A stretch of DNA of 11,979 nt from Saprospiraceae bacterium (GCA_007128085.1 SKYC01000068.1:1-11979), one strand, 5' to 3'; positions 1 to 8,184 are shown, counted from the first letter of the stretch. Numbers and translations: made by a program. The notes: a model not told the origin generated them from the sequence alone.

Positions 1-3000
1 CGGTCCCGACCAGCTGTACGCTGTTCCACCCTCAGCGGTGAGCTGAATTTCATCCCCCTCACAATAGGGGCCATCGTTTGCGGCTTCGGCTTCAGGTAAA
101 CTATATATTTCCACCACGGTTTCAGCTTCTGCGGTACAGCCATTTTCAGCAGTTGCTATAACAGTATAACTTCCCGCAGCTTCAGCAGAGACCTCTTCCA
201 GCGATGGGTTTTGTTCATCGGAAGAAAAACCATTCGGCCCGGACCAGCTGTAGCTGATTCCACCACTTGCCGCAAGTGTTATATCTCCTCCCTCACAGAC
301 GGGTCCGTCGTTGTCGGCTCCGGCCACGGGACTTTCCGCAATAACCACCTGGATGGATTCATCACAACCGTCTTCAGTATCGTCCGTATAGGTGACCAAA
401 TAGGTTCCCACTGCGGAGTTGCTGATATCTATTTGCCCGGTGGCAGGATCAATCGTTAGATCCCCACTGTCGGCAGAAAAGGTTCCTCCGGGATTGCCCG
501 ATACTGTAGGCGTTGGATTGCTGTCCCCACTGCAGAATTGTATGGAATTAAAAGGTTCTGACTCAGAGGAGGATGTCCCCTGGTAAGAAAAAGTGGCGAT
601 GCATTCATCTGAACCTGTGATGGATAAGGGTTTGCACTCATAGCTGATCAGCAGGCAATTACCCGATCCCAGTAAACCACTCAAGCTTTGACCAATGAAA
701 TCATTGGGCGAGAGATTGGAAGGTGGAGTAGAACCGCTTTCTTTGTACATAACTCCCCAGACGCAGAAATCCCCTCCGCCGAGTGAAGTGAAATCTGCAT
801 CACTGCTCACAGCAGCTACTAAATCTGTGTTTTGGTTGACTGCCACGTAAGTATATGCATTGTCAGATCCGAGACTTTCTACTTCAATGACTTCTCCGGG
901 GCCGGAAATTGAAACGCTGTTGTTGAATGGGTCGGCACCGAAAAAACGCGCCACCGTGATAAAATAGGTTTTACAGCTTTCCAATTCCACAAAATAAGTT
1001 TCAAATCCATTTACAGAGCCGCCCCCTGTGTCAAAAGTATTACTGGCGACCCATGTGTTGCAGGTGTTTTGGGGGTCAAAACTAGCTTCAAATAAATTGG
1101 ATACCCTGAAGTCTCCACCTCCTCCAAATCCTTCAATATTGAAGGCGTATTCACCGGAGGTAGTTACGGAAAACTCCATGATGTCGAATGCAGCTTCACC
1201 TGCCCAGACGAGACAGCCTCCACTTCCGTCATCGGTTGTGATGACGTACTGGGGCGCACCCGATGAAGTGGAAAAAGTCCTCGATTCAATATAATTCCCG
1301 GGAAAGTAATTCAAATCCAGATTGAAAACCGACTCACCCGCATCTCCACTTATCTCGTTCAGCGGACAAATGTTGGAGGGGAAGACAGTGCAATCTGATT
1401 CCACTTCAAAATCGCCATCAGAAATGGCGAAGAAAACAACGCAGGGGTTGTCCGCACAGGCTATTTTCATTCTCGCCTGTTGAGTGATTGGAATGCCTGC
1501 GGGTATGTCCAGATTGTACGACCCGGAATTGGAAACGCCTTCAGCCAGCGTGAAAGGGAAAGTCGTGCCCCCGTCAATGGAGAGGGAGATGGTCAGGTCA
1601 TCGCAGAGAGCATCGGTACCGTTGACGCTCCAGTTGATTGTGGTGGACGTGCCAGCTGACAAAACCTCACCGCCATTGGGAGAGGTCAACTCAAAAGGTC
1701 CGTCGCCGGTAACACTCATTGACATCTCATCGATGCCGACACCTCCTTGCTGATCTCGCACCGTAAGCCTGAAAGTCAAATCTCTTTCCACCGTAGGCAG
1801 GGGTTCGAAGGAACTGCTCAAATTGGCATCCAATAATAGGTTCATAGATGGGAAACTCCTCGTTGGTGAAGTGGAAGGTGGGTAGCTTCTGAATAAGGGA
1901 GCGGTGGGGTCAGCAGCCGCTGACGTTCCAATTTTTCCATAAGTGGGACCGGATGGTCCGTCATTGTCGAATTGTTCCCAGGTGTAGGTCAACAGATCTC
2001 CGTCGGGGTCTTCTGCCTCTCCCGTCAGGTAAAAGGGTGTTCCGAGCGGGATGGAATAACTGCCTCCACATGGATCAGCAATGGCTGTGGGAGGTGTATT
2101 GACCGGGGCAGAGGTGCTGGCACAAGTGGCCGTATTCAAAATGTAATTGATCATCTGCTCCAGGCTGTTGGCGTGGAAGTAATTGTCCGCCACTCCAGAG
2201 GAGGGAATATTTTGACCCGAACCGCAAATGCCCTGATAGGACATGACGGTCGTTCCACTGCCGATTTCGTAATTGGTCGAGGGCTCAAAATTATCTGAAT
2301 CGCAGTTGTCACCCATACCGTTGAAGGTGTGGGTCGCATCGAACATATGACCGATCTCGTGCGCGGCCAGTCTTATCCAACCATTGGTCGTATTGGTTCC
2401 GGCACCACTCCAGCCGGCAGCTTTTGCCACACCGGGGCCACCTGCCCAGGGAAAGTTTTGACAAACCACTCCAAGACCGGCTACACCCCCGCTCACGTCG
2501 AGATCTGAGTCAGTTGAATTGTGAAATACATGTCCGATGTCGTATGAATTGGTACTGAAGTGCAAGGCTACAGCATCTGCCGCCTCTTTAGGAGGATTGT
2601 CTCCTGTAAAGGGATGGGTATTGGGGTTGGTGTAAATGTGGGGTGAGAGTACATTGAACTTGACTCCCATATCAACTTCGAATATGGCCTGTATTCCATT
2701 CATGCTGTTGAAAACAACCGTCTCAGCCATGGAAACAGACGAACCGTTGTTGACGTAAAAATCACCAGTAGTAACTATGGCTACATTGTAGGTTCTGGTT
2801 ACATCTCCAAACTCCAGTATGTCGTTTTCCCTGAGATTAAATCTCCGTACGGGCGGTTGGTAATCAGGACTCTTTTCCGCACCCATACAACTGGGCCTCG
2901 CTTCCGAGGCTCTGCTCTCCGCAAGTGGATTGTCGTTGAGATAAATAAAGTAGTATTCCGAATCCAGTAATCCGTCGGGCTCGATGAAAATGGTACCAAA

Positions 3001-3348
3001 AGGAGTGAGGATACTGGCTTGTATGCCAAACTGAGAAATGGCCATTCTCCCCCTGATTTGAGCGTTTGAACGATCCACTATGGAGAAAGTCCGGTAATCC
3101 GTCCTGCGGTCGGCGACGGACGCATCCAGAATTCCCGATTCCCTGAGCGTGTAATTTCTCAGGTTGCCCACGTGGTTGGGTAGTTCAATTTCCGCTTCTC
3201 CGCCTTTTTCAAGGGAGTAAAGCGTCTCTTTAATTTCGCTGAGGTTCAGCTCCGATTGGTGATACCTCTGCTGTGCATCGAGCTCAAAGCTCATAGATAC
3301 CAACAGGAAGGCCACTGTGGATGAAATAATCCAGTATAGTTTTTTCAT
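1..3348 (-). CDS. Secreted multidomain reprolysin-like zinc metalloprotease with Ig-like repeats, C-terminus missing
   Basis: An open frame of 1116 codons starts at an ATG at 3348 and is still open at the window edge, so the C-terminus is missing. Residues 1-26 form a signal peptide (MKKLYWIISSTVAFLLVSMS, then …DAQ). A propeptide-like region runs to about 180 and a metzincin domain from about 180 to 395. The zinc motif HEIGHMFDATH is at 330-340 (HExxHxxxxxH, catalytic Glu331) and the Met-turn VMSYQG has Met369. This fits the reprolysin-like (M12B-type) secreted proteases of Bacteroidota. Next come a cadherin/PKD-like stretch (about 416-520, 'PPTAIADPCGG…DPDGDLLTYTWEQ'), a Knh1/Kre9-like module from about 551 to 650 ('LTSPNGGEVLSAGTSTTINW'), a roughly 300-residue region rich in Gly, Ser and Phe, a module with 'GTFSADSGDLTIDPATGQID' (about 945-1000), and Ig-like repeats of 78 residues from about 1011. 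A type IX sorting domain is expected beyond the window but is not seen. It probably degrades extracellular protein; the substrate is unknown. Confidence 0.9.
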   Translation of the reverse strand, partial: MKKLYWIISSTVAFLLVSMSFELDAQQRYHQSELNLSEIKETLYSLEKGGEAEIELPNHVGNLRNYTLRESGILDASVADRRTDYRTFSIVDRSNAQIRGRMAISQFGIQASILTPFGTIFIEPDGLLDSEYYFIYLNDNPLAESRASEARPSCMGAEKSPDYQPPVRRFNLRENDILEFGDVTRTYNVAIVTTGDFYVNNGSSVSMAETVVFNSMNGIQAIFEVDMGVKFNVLSPHIYTNPNTHPFTGDNPPKEAADAVALHFSTNSYDIGHVFHNSTDSDLDVSGGVAGLGVVCQNFPWAGGPGVAKAAGWSGAGTNTTNGWIRLAAHEIGHMFDATHTFNGMGDNCDSDNFEPSTNYEIGSGTTVMSYQGICGSGQNIPSSGVADNYFHANSLEQMINYILNTATCASTSAPVNTPPTAIADPCGGSYSIPLGTPFYLTGEAEDPDGDLLTYTWEQFDNDGPSGPTYGKIGTSAAADPTAPLFRSYPPSTSPTRSFPSMNLLLDANLSSSFEPLPTVERDLTFRLTVRDQQGGVGIDEMSMSVTGDGPFELTSPNGGEVLSAGTSTTINWSVNGTDALCDDLTISLSIDGGTTFPFTLAEGVSNSGSYNLDIPAGIPITQQARMKIACADNPCVVFFAISDGDFEVESDCTVFPSNICPLNEISGDAGESVFNLDLNYFPGNYIESRTFSTSSGAPQYVITTDDGSGGCLVWAGEAAFDIMEFSVTTSGEYAFNIEGFGGGGDFRVSNLFEASFDPQNTCNTWVASNTFDTGGGSVNGFETYFVELESCKTYFITVARFFGADPFNNSVSISGPGEVIEVESLGSDNAYTYVAVNQNTDLVAAVSSDADFTSLGGGDFCVWGVMYKESGSTPPSNLSPNDFIGQSLSGLLGSGNCLLISYECKPLSITGSDECIATFSYQGTSSSESEPFNSIQFCSGDSNPTPTVSGNPGGTFSADSGDLTIDPATGQIDISNSAVGTYLVTYTDDTEDGCDESIQVVIAESPVAGADNDGPVCEGGDITLAASGGISYSWSGPNGFSSDEQNPSLEEVSAEAAGSYTVIATAENGCTAEAETVVEIYSLPEAEAANDGPYCEGDEIQLTAEGGTAYSWSGP
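2..316 (-). repeat. Tandem Ig-like protein repeat, 234-bp (78-residue) period
   Basis: Inside the metalloprotease gene, the segment at about 235-316 ('DGPVCEGGDITLAASGG', then YSWSGPNGF) recurs 234 bp further along the gene at about 1-82 ('DGPYCEGDEIQLTAEGG', then YSWSGP). The offset is exactly 78 codons, and each unit carries an early Cys (VCEGG or YCEGD) and a YSWSG strand; the complete unit also has a later Cys (ENGCTAE). The second unit is cut by the window edge, so the copy number is unknown. Such repeats usually form a stalk or carbohydrate/protein-binding array in cell-surface proteins of this phylum. Confidence 0.8.
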
Positions 3349-3542
3349 AGTAAAAGGCAATTAGTTTAGGTTAATAATGTAAAAATCATTGGAAAGGCGA
3401 ATAATCTCGGCTGGATTGAAGTCAGATCAAATTCTTAAACAGCAAAAGAAATTTGTCCCCTGAGAGAGGCAGCAAACTCATTTTTACATGGTAGGAAATA
3501 TCGCTTCAATAAACCATTGGTATTCATCCTAAAACTCAGGAT

Positions 3543-3574
3543 TAAAGATAGATTTTGTGTGCCTATTAACCAAA
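3543..3574 (-). promoter_or_regulatory. Candidate Bacteroidota-type promoter for the metalloprotease
   Basis: On the minus strand, TTTG (3574-3571) is followed after 20 nt by TATCTTTA (3550-3543). The known Bacteroidota pattern is TTTG, 19-21 nt, TAnnTTTG, so only the last base of the -7 box differs. If used, it gives a long 5' leader of roughly 190 nt before the ATG at 3348. This is pattern matching only. Confidence 0.42.
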
Positions 3575-3589
3575 TTAAGAAGTTCTTAA
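3575..3589. promoter_or_regulatory. Palindrome TTAAGAA-G-TTCTTAA, possible operator
   Basis: A perfect 7-bp dyad around one central base lies directly next to the candidate -33 box of the metalloprotease promoter. The position and symmetry fit a binding site for a dimeric regulator. No regulator gene is in the window, and AT-rich palindromes of this size can arise by chance. Confidence 0.35.
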
Positions 3590-3771
3590 CTGAAGGAAAA
3601 ATTATATATAATTTAATTTTTAAAATGTAACTAAATGTGAATCAATTAGTGTATGTGTGGAATAAAGTGATCTCTTAAGTAGCAAAAGGTTAGAGGTAAA
3701 TATGGTCTTATGAACCGCCATAAAGGGAAATGGAGGGGACAATAAAAACTAAATCTCAAGAAGTTATCTGT

Positions 3772-4653
3772 TTACCAGGAATAGGTCATATTCAGGTACA
3801 GTTCTCCATTCAAAAATCCGTGGTGATCCAGTTCCTTCTCGTTCCAGGGAAATCTGTTGGCTATATAGTTTCCATAAGAAAAATTGAATTTAAAAGCCCT
3901 CCAGTCAAACCTGCCGAAACCGTAGGTAAAATCGGGATCCCATGGCAATTTGGTCTTTTTATCGGGATAGTACCAGGCGGATGCCTCGATGTAAAAATTC
4001 CTGAGGATAACATAACGCACACTGCCGCCAAGGACTACTTTGAGGTGTCCCGCAAATTCATTCTCGGCATCTTGATATTCGGGGTGGATTTTGAAGGTTG
4101 GCTTTATAATTACCCGGGAAGTTTCATCTAGCGTAGGTGGGAAGAACTTATAACCGTGGGGATTCTCAAAAGTGAGATTGTAGTCCAGAAAGAAATAACT
4201 TCGTTTGATATTGGACCAGAAATCATTTGGGGACAGCTGGTCAAAATTGTTGGGCTGGTAGTTTTCATATCCGAAAGAAAAGGAGTGATTCCTCCAGTTG
4301 TAATAGCCGAGAGAAAAATAATAATCTGATATCCAGTGTGGTTTGTCGGAAATAGAATGCAGGGGGATAAAAAAGGTGTTTTTAAAATAAAGATCCCGCC
4401 AGGGGTTGATGTTCAGGTTAAATTTAAGGGTGTGCCTGAAAAATTCCCGAAAATCTCCACTCTGATCGCGAAATGAAATTTGTGAGGCCGAATACCCCAC
4501 ATCTCCTTTGAATATATTTTTTCCCAATAAAAAGCGCTCGGATTGAAAGACCTCCCCAAAGTTTTCAGGACCCGAATCGTTCTGGCCATGGATTTGGCCA
4601 TCGAATTGGAAGGGGAGCAACCACAGCGCAGCAAAGGTCAACCAAAGTCGCAT
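3772..4653 (-). CDS. Predicted outer-membrane beta-barrel protein of the polysaccharide operon
   Basis: This 293-residue protein has an N-terminal signal peptide (MRLWLTFAALWLLPFQFDGQ, cleavage near residue 20-24) and then only alternating aromatic/polar segments such as 'ISDYYFSLGYYNW', 'HSFSFGYENYQ', 'FKFNFSYGNYIANRF' and the C-terminal strand 'LYLNMTYSW', which ends in an aromatic residue as outer-membrane barrels do. Its content of Trp, Tyr and Phe is very high. It starts 3 nt after the stop of the DUF3131 gene and is the last gene of the three-gene operon. I do not recognise the family. From context it may be the outer-membrane exit pore or an accessory barrel for the polymer made by the glycosyltransferase, by analogy with BcsC or PgaA, but it lacks a TPR region. 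The barrel call is firm; the export role is inference. Confidence 0.8.
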   Translation of the reverse strand: MRLWLTFAALWLLPFQFDGQIHGQNDSGPENFGEVFQSERFLLGKNIFKGDVGYSASQISFRDQSGDFREFFRHTLKFNLNINPWRDLYFKNTFFIPLHSISDKPHWISDYYFSLGYYNWRNHSFSFGYENYQPNNFDQLSPNDFWSNIKRSYFFLDYNLTFENPHGYKFFPPTLDETSRVIIKPTFKIHPEYQDAENEFAGHLKVVLGGSVRYVILRNFYIEASAWYYPDKKTKLPWDPDFTYGFGRFDWRAFKFNFSYGNYIANRFPWNEKELDHHGFLNGELYLNMTYSW

Positions 4654-4656
4654 AAA

Positions 4657-5997
4657 TCAGCTGTTTAATTTTCCCGTCATCCGATAATTTAAGGCCTGCA
4701 ATACCATCGCATTGACGTTGGCGGTCACAGCGGTATTGATCTCTTCTGTCTTATGGTACACTCCTGAATACCAGCCGAGATCTTCGTTGTACAACTCCCT
4801 GGCCTTATCCATTAAAACTTCAGCGTAATTATCTTCAAATAAATAATACCAGCCAAATGCAGCGCCAGTAGAAAAGGTTTTCAAGTCATCGGACGGCTCT
4901 CCACTCTCGGATACGCAATGCCATTTTTTCCCATTTACATATACCGAATTATAGACAAACCAAGGTTCCCGATCGATATGTCCCTCACCAACGCAGATTA
5001 CCCTGTCGGTCCTCTGGTGTTTTCTCTTCTGAGCCATAAATACCCGGTAAGCCAGTTCTCTGGAATTTACATCAAATCCGTATTCCAGCCCATCGAGAAT
5101 GTAGGGGTCAGATAGAATGTAATTGTAGGAGGGATGGTGCCTGACCTCCCTGCTGTCTACTGCGATATCAACCCCTTCAATGGTCACAAATTTGATAAAG
5201 TCAGTATACTGAATGGCATTTATAACATCGTAGCCCATGAGGCTAAATCCCTTCGCACTGTATTCTTCATAACCGAGTTTTCCCTCCTGCACCCTCCTTT
5301 CTACACCGTCTTTAAAGCTCAATCCAATTCCGTATAAGGTGGCATTTTCTATGGCTTCCTCAAAGTCCCATTGCCTTTGAATTTCTTTAATGATTTCAGT
5401 GTATTGAGGGTAGTGGTTGATGATTCGGTAGCACAAGCCCAAAAACCGTCCCAAATCCATGGAAGACCACCCAACACCGCTTATGGTGGGCCGATTGTCG
5501 TAGGTGGTCATGGCGAGCGTTTGAGCATTGTAGACCTTATTCGGAAGCTTGTTTTGATACAGCGGCATTTCGAGAAATGAGGAAAAAACAGTAGATAACC
5601 GATTGTCCATTTCCCCGTAATCAATAATTCCGATTTCATAGGCCGAAAGGGTAGCGTGTAATGAACTGGATAAATCCCATAGGGTCGTTGCGAAGTAATG
5701 GTCTACACTGTTGACAAAACCCGTAATGGAATCGTAATTGTTTTCAAAATACCTCCATGCAATTCTGGCATACTCAAGCTCTTTTTCAGTCAGTGGTTTT
5801 AAAGTAGCCCTCAACGGGTATTCATCCGTCGTCTTTTGAATGACTACCTCTCTCTGAAAGATGTCCCGGTAGAACCCCAAGTCGCTGGGTTTGCATTGCT
5901 CAATTTTGACAACCATATAGCTGCCGATAAGTAGTGCTGCAATAAAAACAACAGGCTTTATCAGAGAGGTCAGTGATTTTTGTGTACGATCAGTCAT
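4657..5997 (-). CDS. Membrane-anchored DUF3131 (glycosidase-like) protein
   Basis: The 446-residue protein has one N-terminal membrane segment (about 13-31) and a large periplasmic part. The DUF3131 hallmarks are visible: 'GFVNSVDHYFATTLWD' (93-108), 'LPNKVYN' (151-157), 'GVGWSSMDLGRFL' (174-186), 'GYEEYSAKGF' (242-251) and the C-terminal 'NTAVTANVNAMVLQAL' (421-436). DUF3131 proteins are often encoded beside cellulose-synthase-like glycosyltransferases. Their motif pattern resembles alpha/alpha-toroid glycosidases of the glycoamylase (GH144-like) kind, so a role in cutting or trimming the nascent glycan in the periplasm, comparable to BcsZ, is likely but inferred; conserved acids such as Asp99, Asp108, Asp181, Glu244 and Glu245 are candidates for catalysis. 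Its ATG overlaps the stop of the glycosyltransferase gene (ATGA, 5994-5997), suggesting translational coupling. Confidence 0.85.
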   Translation of the reverse strand: MTDRTQKSLTSLIKPVVFIAALLIGSYMVVKIEQCKPSDLGFYRDIFQREVVIQKTTDEYPLRATLKPLTEKELEYARIAWRYFENNYDSITGFVNSVDHYFATTLWDLSSSLHATLSAYEIGIIDYGEMDNRLSTVFSSFLEMPLYQNKLPNKVYNAQTLAMTTYDNRPTISGVGWSSMDLGRFLGLCYRIINHYPQYTEIIKEIQRQWDFEEAIENATLYGIGLSFKDGVERRVQEGKLGYEEYSAKGFSLMGYDVINAIQYTDFIKFVTIEGVDIAVDSREVRHHPSYNYILSDPYILDGLEYGFDVNSRELAYRVFMAQKRKHQRTDRVICVGEGHIDREPWFVYNSVYVNGKKWHCVSESGEPSDDLKTFSTGAAFGWYYLFEDNYAEVLMDKARELYNEDLGWYSGVYHKTEEINTAVTANVNAMVLQALNYRMTGKLNS

Positions 5998-7775
5998 CTT
6001 TTTGCTTTATGAAAGGTTGCTCTTAAAATAGGGTTTAAATGATAAATATTGTAAAAAGCCCACATACTGTTGGCTACAAATGCTGAATAAGAAGGATGCT
6101 GCCCCGCTTGTATCAGATACAAATTCCAAAAGAATCCGGCCAATGTTAAAAATACAATCGCAAAATGTGGGAAAGTCATTTTTAAGTGATCCCATACCCG
6201 GGACGTCTCATTTTTTTTCCTCGTGGTGTTGAAGCTGACTTTTTTGCCGGCCAAAATTTTAATTAAAGATTTCAATTTGTACCAGAACCCGGAAATGAAG
6301 TACTGCTCCGACCTTTTTATTCCAATGCCCCAGTTCGCAGCGGTGGCTACCAGAGTACTCAGAATTATAAAAAGCAAAAAGCGAAGGAAAAAGTCGAAAT
6401 TAAAGGCCTTAATCGGAGGGGTCAGCGTGAAGAAAAAGACGATGGGACTCAGTAGAAATATAAAAATCCAGATGGATGAAAAATAAGAGTAAATGGTTTC
6501 AAAATACCCCAACCGCTGTCCGGGACTCAATCCCCTGACCAAAAGCGGGTTTTCCCTGCTGAAAAAAAGCTTATAGGTGCCTTCGGCATACCTGGAGTAT
6601 TGCTTAATAACGCCTCCAATGGTCTGAGGCGACAACATCATACACTCTACATCGGGATGCTGGTAAGAAATCCATTTGTTCTTGTCGGCATGGATCATGA
6701 GAGAGGTGTACATGTCTTCGGAAATATGATGAACAAAAGGCCCTACTATTTTACCATTCAGGCCCAGTTGACGGTAAATCTCTTTGTTTTTTACCAATGA
6801 TTCGTCCAGTGGCAACACCGACTCCAATTGAACCAGTCGTTTCTTTTTGTTGACAATCAATGCCTCCAGTGCCTTTCTCCTGTGCACAGATCCCGCTCCA
6901 CAGCAAAAAGCGGCATTCAGGGAGTTTCTGTGCCTCAGTATACCGTCGTAAAAGATTTGCGAATCCGTCCCCAGTATATTTTTTCCAATTCGATACCCCT
7001 TGAGCCCCGGAATTTTATCAAAATGAGAAATTCCGGTTATTTCAGCAAGGGTTTTGCCGGGTGGAATGTCGACAAACCATTGAGGTGCCTGTACCCAGGC
7101 CATCTTTTTTTCCCTGAAATAACCCGTGAGGTGGATGAGGAACCTGGGGAATACCATGGTGTCCGCATCCAGAATTACAATTAAATCACCATTTGTTTGC
7201 CAAAAAGCGCGATTGAGATTACCGGCTTTAAATCCCTGATTTTTCTCTCGCATCAGGTAATTGATCTGGTGTTTCTCGGCCAGTAATTTAAAGTTTTCTC
7301 TTTGAGGAACCCTGCCGTCCCTCTGCCCGTCGTCGCAGAGGTATATCTGAATGTCCACTTCGTCAAAGGGATACTCCAGCTCCCGGGCTTTCACAATGGT
7401 CTCCTCCACAATTTCCGCCTCCTCGTTATAGGTCGTGATGAACAAATCTATTTTCAAAGGTCGGTCCTCACCCGGGCCAATGCCCTCTTCAATTTGAGAC
7501 AAAAATCTCACCGGCCTTTGTCGTTTCAGTTTTTTGGGTACCCAGTAATTGATAATCATCAATAGACTTCCGATGAATATCATGGTCTCTGCCAATACCA
7601 GTGGAATGGAAAACCAAAGCGCATCCGGATTCAGAGAGGTGGTCCATCGCCAACTCAAATAACTGTATCCGACAAAAATAAAAACAATGGAGAGAAATTG
7701 AAAAATCAGAATTTTCCAAAGAGAGTATTTCTGCGGTGTGTATGGTCTAATAGTGCGATTGTGGTGTAGAGACAT
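5994..7775 (-). CDS. Cellulose-synthase-like membrane glycosyltransferase (GT2, BcsA-type, no PilZ domain)
   Basis: The 593-residue protein has two N-terminal membrane segments (about 20-41 and 54-77), a cytosolic GT-A domain, and further membrane segments at about 430-450, 463-482 and 536-556. The processive GT2 motifs are in order: 'TTYNEE' (114-119), 'CDDG' (147-150, UDP binding), 'DAD' (203-205, metal binding), 'SED' (352-354, catalytic base Asp354) and 'QYSRY' (392-396), a Tyr-ended form of QxxRW. 'FNTTRK' (515-520) resembles the BcsA gating-loop motif FxVTxK. It should polymerise a nucleotide-sugar and extrude the chain through the inner membrane. The protein stops after the membrane part and has no C-terminal PilZ domain, so direct c-di-GMP control as in BcsA is not expected. 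It is the first gene of an operon with DUF3131 and a beta-barrel. The sugar is unknown: cellulose, a mixed beta-glucan or another polymer are all possible. Confidence 0.92.
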   Translation of the reverse strand: MSLHHNRTIRPYTPQKYSLWKILIFQFLSIVFIFVGYSYLSWRWTTSLNPDALWFSIPLVLAETMIFIGSLLMIINYWVPKKLKRQRPVRFLSQIEEGIGPGEDRPLKIDLFITTYNEEAEIVEETIVKARELEYPFDEVDIQIYLCDDGQRDGRVPQRENFKLLAEKHQINYLMREKNQGFKAGNLNRAFWQTNGDLIVILDADTMVFPRFLIHLTGYFREKKMAWVQAPQWFVDIPPGKTLAEITGISHFDKIPGLKGYRIGKNILGTDSQIFYDGILRHRNSLNAAFCCGAGSVHRRKALEALIVNKKKRLVQLESVLPLDESLVKNKEIYRQLGLNGKIVGPFVHHISEDMYTSLMIHADKNKWISYQHPDVECMMLSPQTIGGVIKQYSRYAEGTYKLFFSRENPLLVRGLSPGQRLGYFETIYSYFSSIWIFIFLLSPIVFFFTLTPPIKAFNFDFFLRFLLFIILSTLVATAANWGIGIKRSEQYFISGFWYKLKSLIKILAGKKVSFNTTRKKNETSRVWDHLKMTFPHFAIVFLTLAGFFWNLYLIQAGQHPSYSAFVANSMWAFYNIYHLNPILRATFHKAKR

Positions 7776-7800
7776 CTAGTTGTTTCAGGAGCTCTCGCTC

Positions 7801-7814
7801 AACGCTGATTTTTT
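7801..7814. repeat. 14-bp direct repeat, copy 1 (AACGCTGATTTTTT)
   Basis: Perfect copy of the 14-mer found again at 7920-7933, 119 bp away and in the same orientation. This copy lies 26 bp upstream of the glycosyltransferase ATG, within the presumed 5' leader. Confidence 0.6.
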
Positions 7815-7823
7815 TTAATGGTG

Positions 7824-7831
7824 TAAATATA
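7824..7831 (-). promoter_or_regulatory. Weak candidate -7 box for the polysaccharide operon
   Basis: The minus strand reads TATATTTA, one base off the Bacteroidota -7 consensus TAnnTTTG, about 49 nt before the ATG at 7775. No convincing TTTG -33 box sits at the right distance, so this is a tentative call. Confidence 0.25.
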
Positions 7832-7919
7832 AGACTTTGTTAACACTTGATGGAAAAATCATTAAGACTTTATTGGTTTTTTGGAAGAGAGATAAGCTGT
7901 TTTCCAACTCCGCCGGCCA

Positions 7920-7933
7920 AACGCTGATTTTTT
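7920..7933. repeat. 14-bp direct repeat, copy 2 (AACGCTGATTTTTT)
   Basis: Second perfect copy of the 14-mer at 7801-7814. The two copies lie on either side of the candidate -7 box of the polysaccharide operon, which makes a regulatory site possible. Confidence 0.6.
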
Positions 7934-8184
7934 GACAACCTCCAGTGGACAAGTAATCCAAGTTAAATGGATAGATAATTCAGAAATTTATGGATATACT
8001 GGAAATAGAAATTTTCCCCACCCCGAATGAAAAATTCACTCCGATAAGACCCGGGGCTTTTCTACTTACATACTCATCACCTTAGACGATAGGAATGGAA
8101 GCATAAAGGTATTCCTCTACATGCATGAAACTTTCATAATGCCTTGTAATAAAAAACGATATTTTACTTGGATTTTAGGATCAA

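Larger units (their letters stand above)
3349..3771. other. Intergenic region upstream of the metalloprotease
   Basis: This 423-bp AT-rich stretch separates the end of the polysaccharide operon from the metalloprotease start. I see no ORF with coding character in it. It holds a candidate Bacteroidota promoter (3543-3574) and a palindrome (3575-3589). I found no convincing GC-rich hairpin plus U-tract terminator for the upstream operon. Confidence 0.6.
7776..8184. other. Intergenic region upstream of the polysaccharide operon
   Basis: This 409-bp stretch lies between the interrupted barrel gene and the glycosyltransferase start. It carries a weak promoter-like box (7824-7831) and two copies of a 14-bp direct repeat. 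The part from about 7935 to 8184 shows no gene and no clear terminator; there is only a small near-palindrome ATGAAAcTTTCAT around 8125-8137. Confidence 0.55.

Noticed and set aside
3730..4131. Plus-strand open frame of 133 codons
   Set aside because: It is antisense to the barrel gene at 3772-4653, which has a signal peptide, barrel strands and operon context; the plus-strand frame shows none of these.
5994..7775. c-di-GMP control through a PilZ domain as in BcsA
   Set aside because: The protein ends at residue 593 right after the last membrane segments and has no RxxxR…D/NxSxxG motif.
8051..8058. CCCGGGGC-centred palindrome as a terminator stem
   Set aside because: The dyad has no loop, so it cannot form a hairpin, and no T-run follows it on the minus strand.
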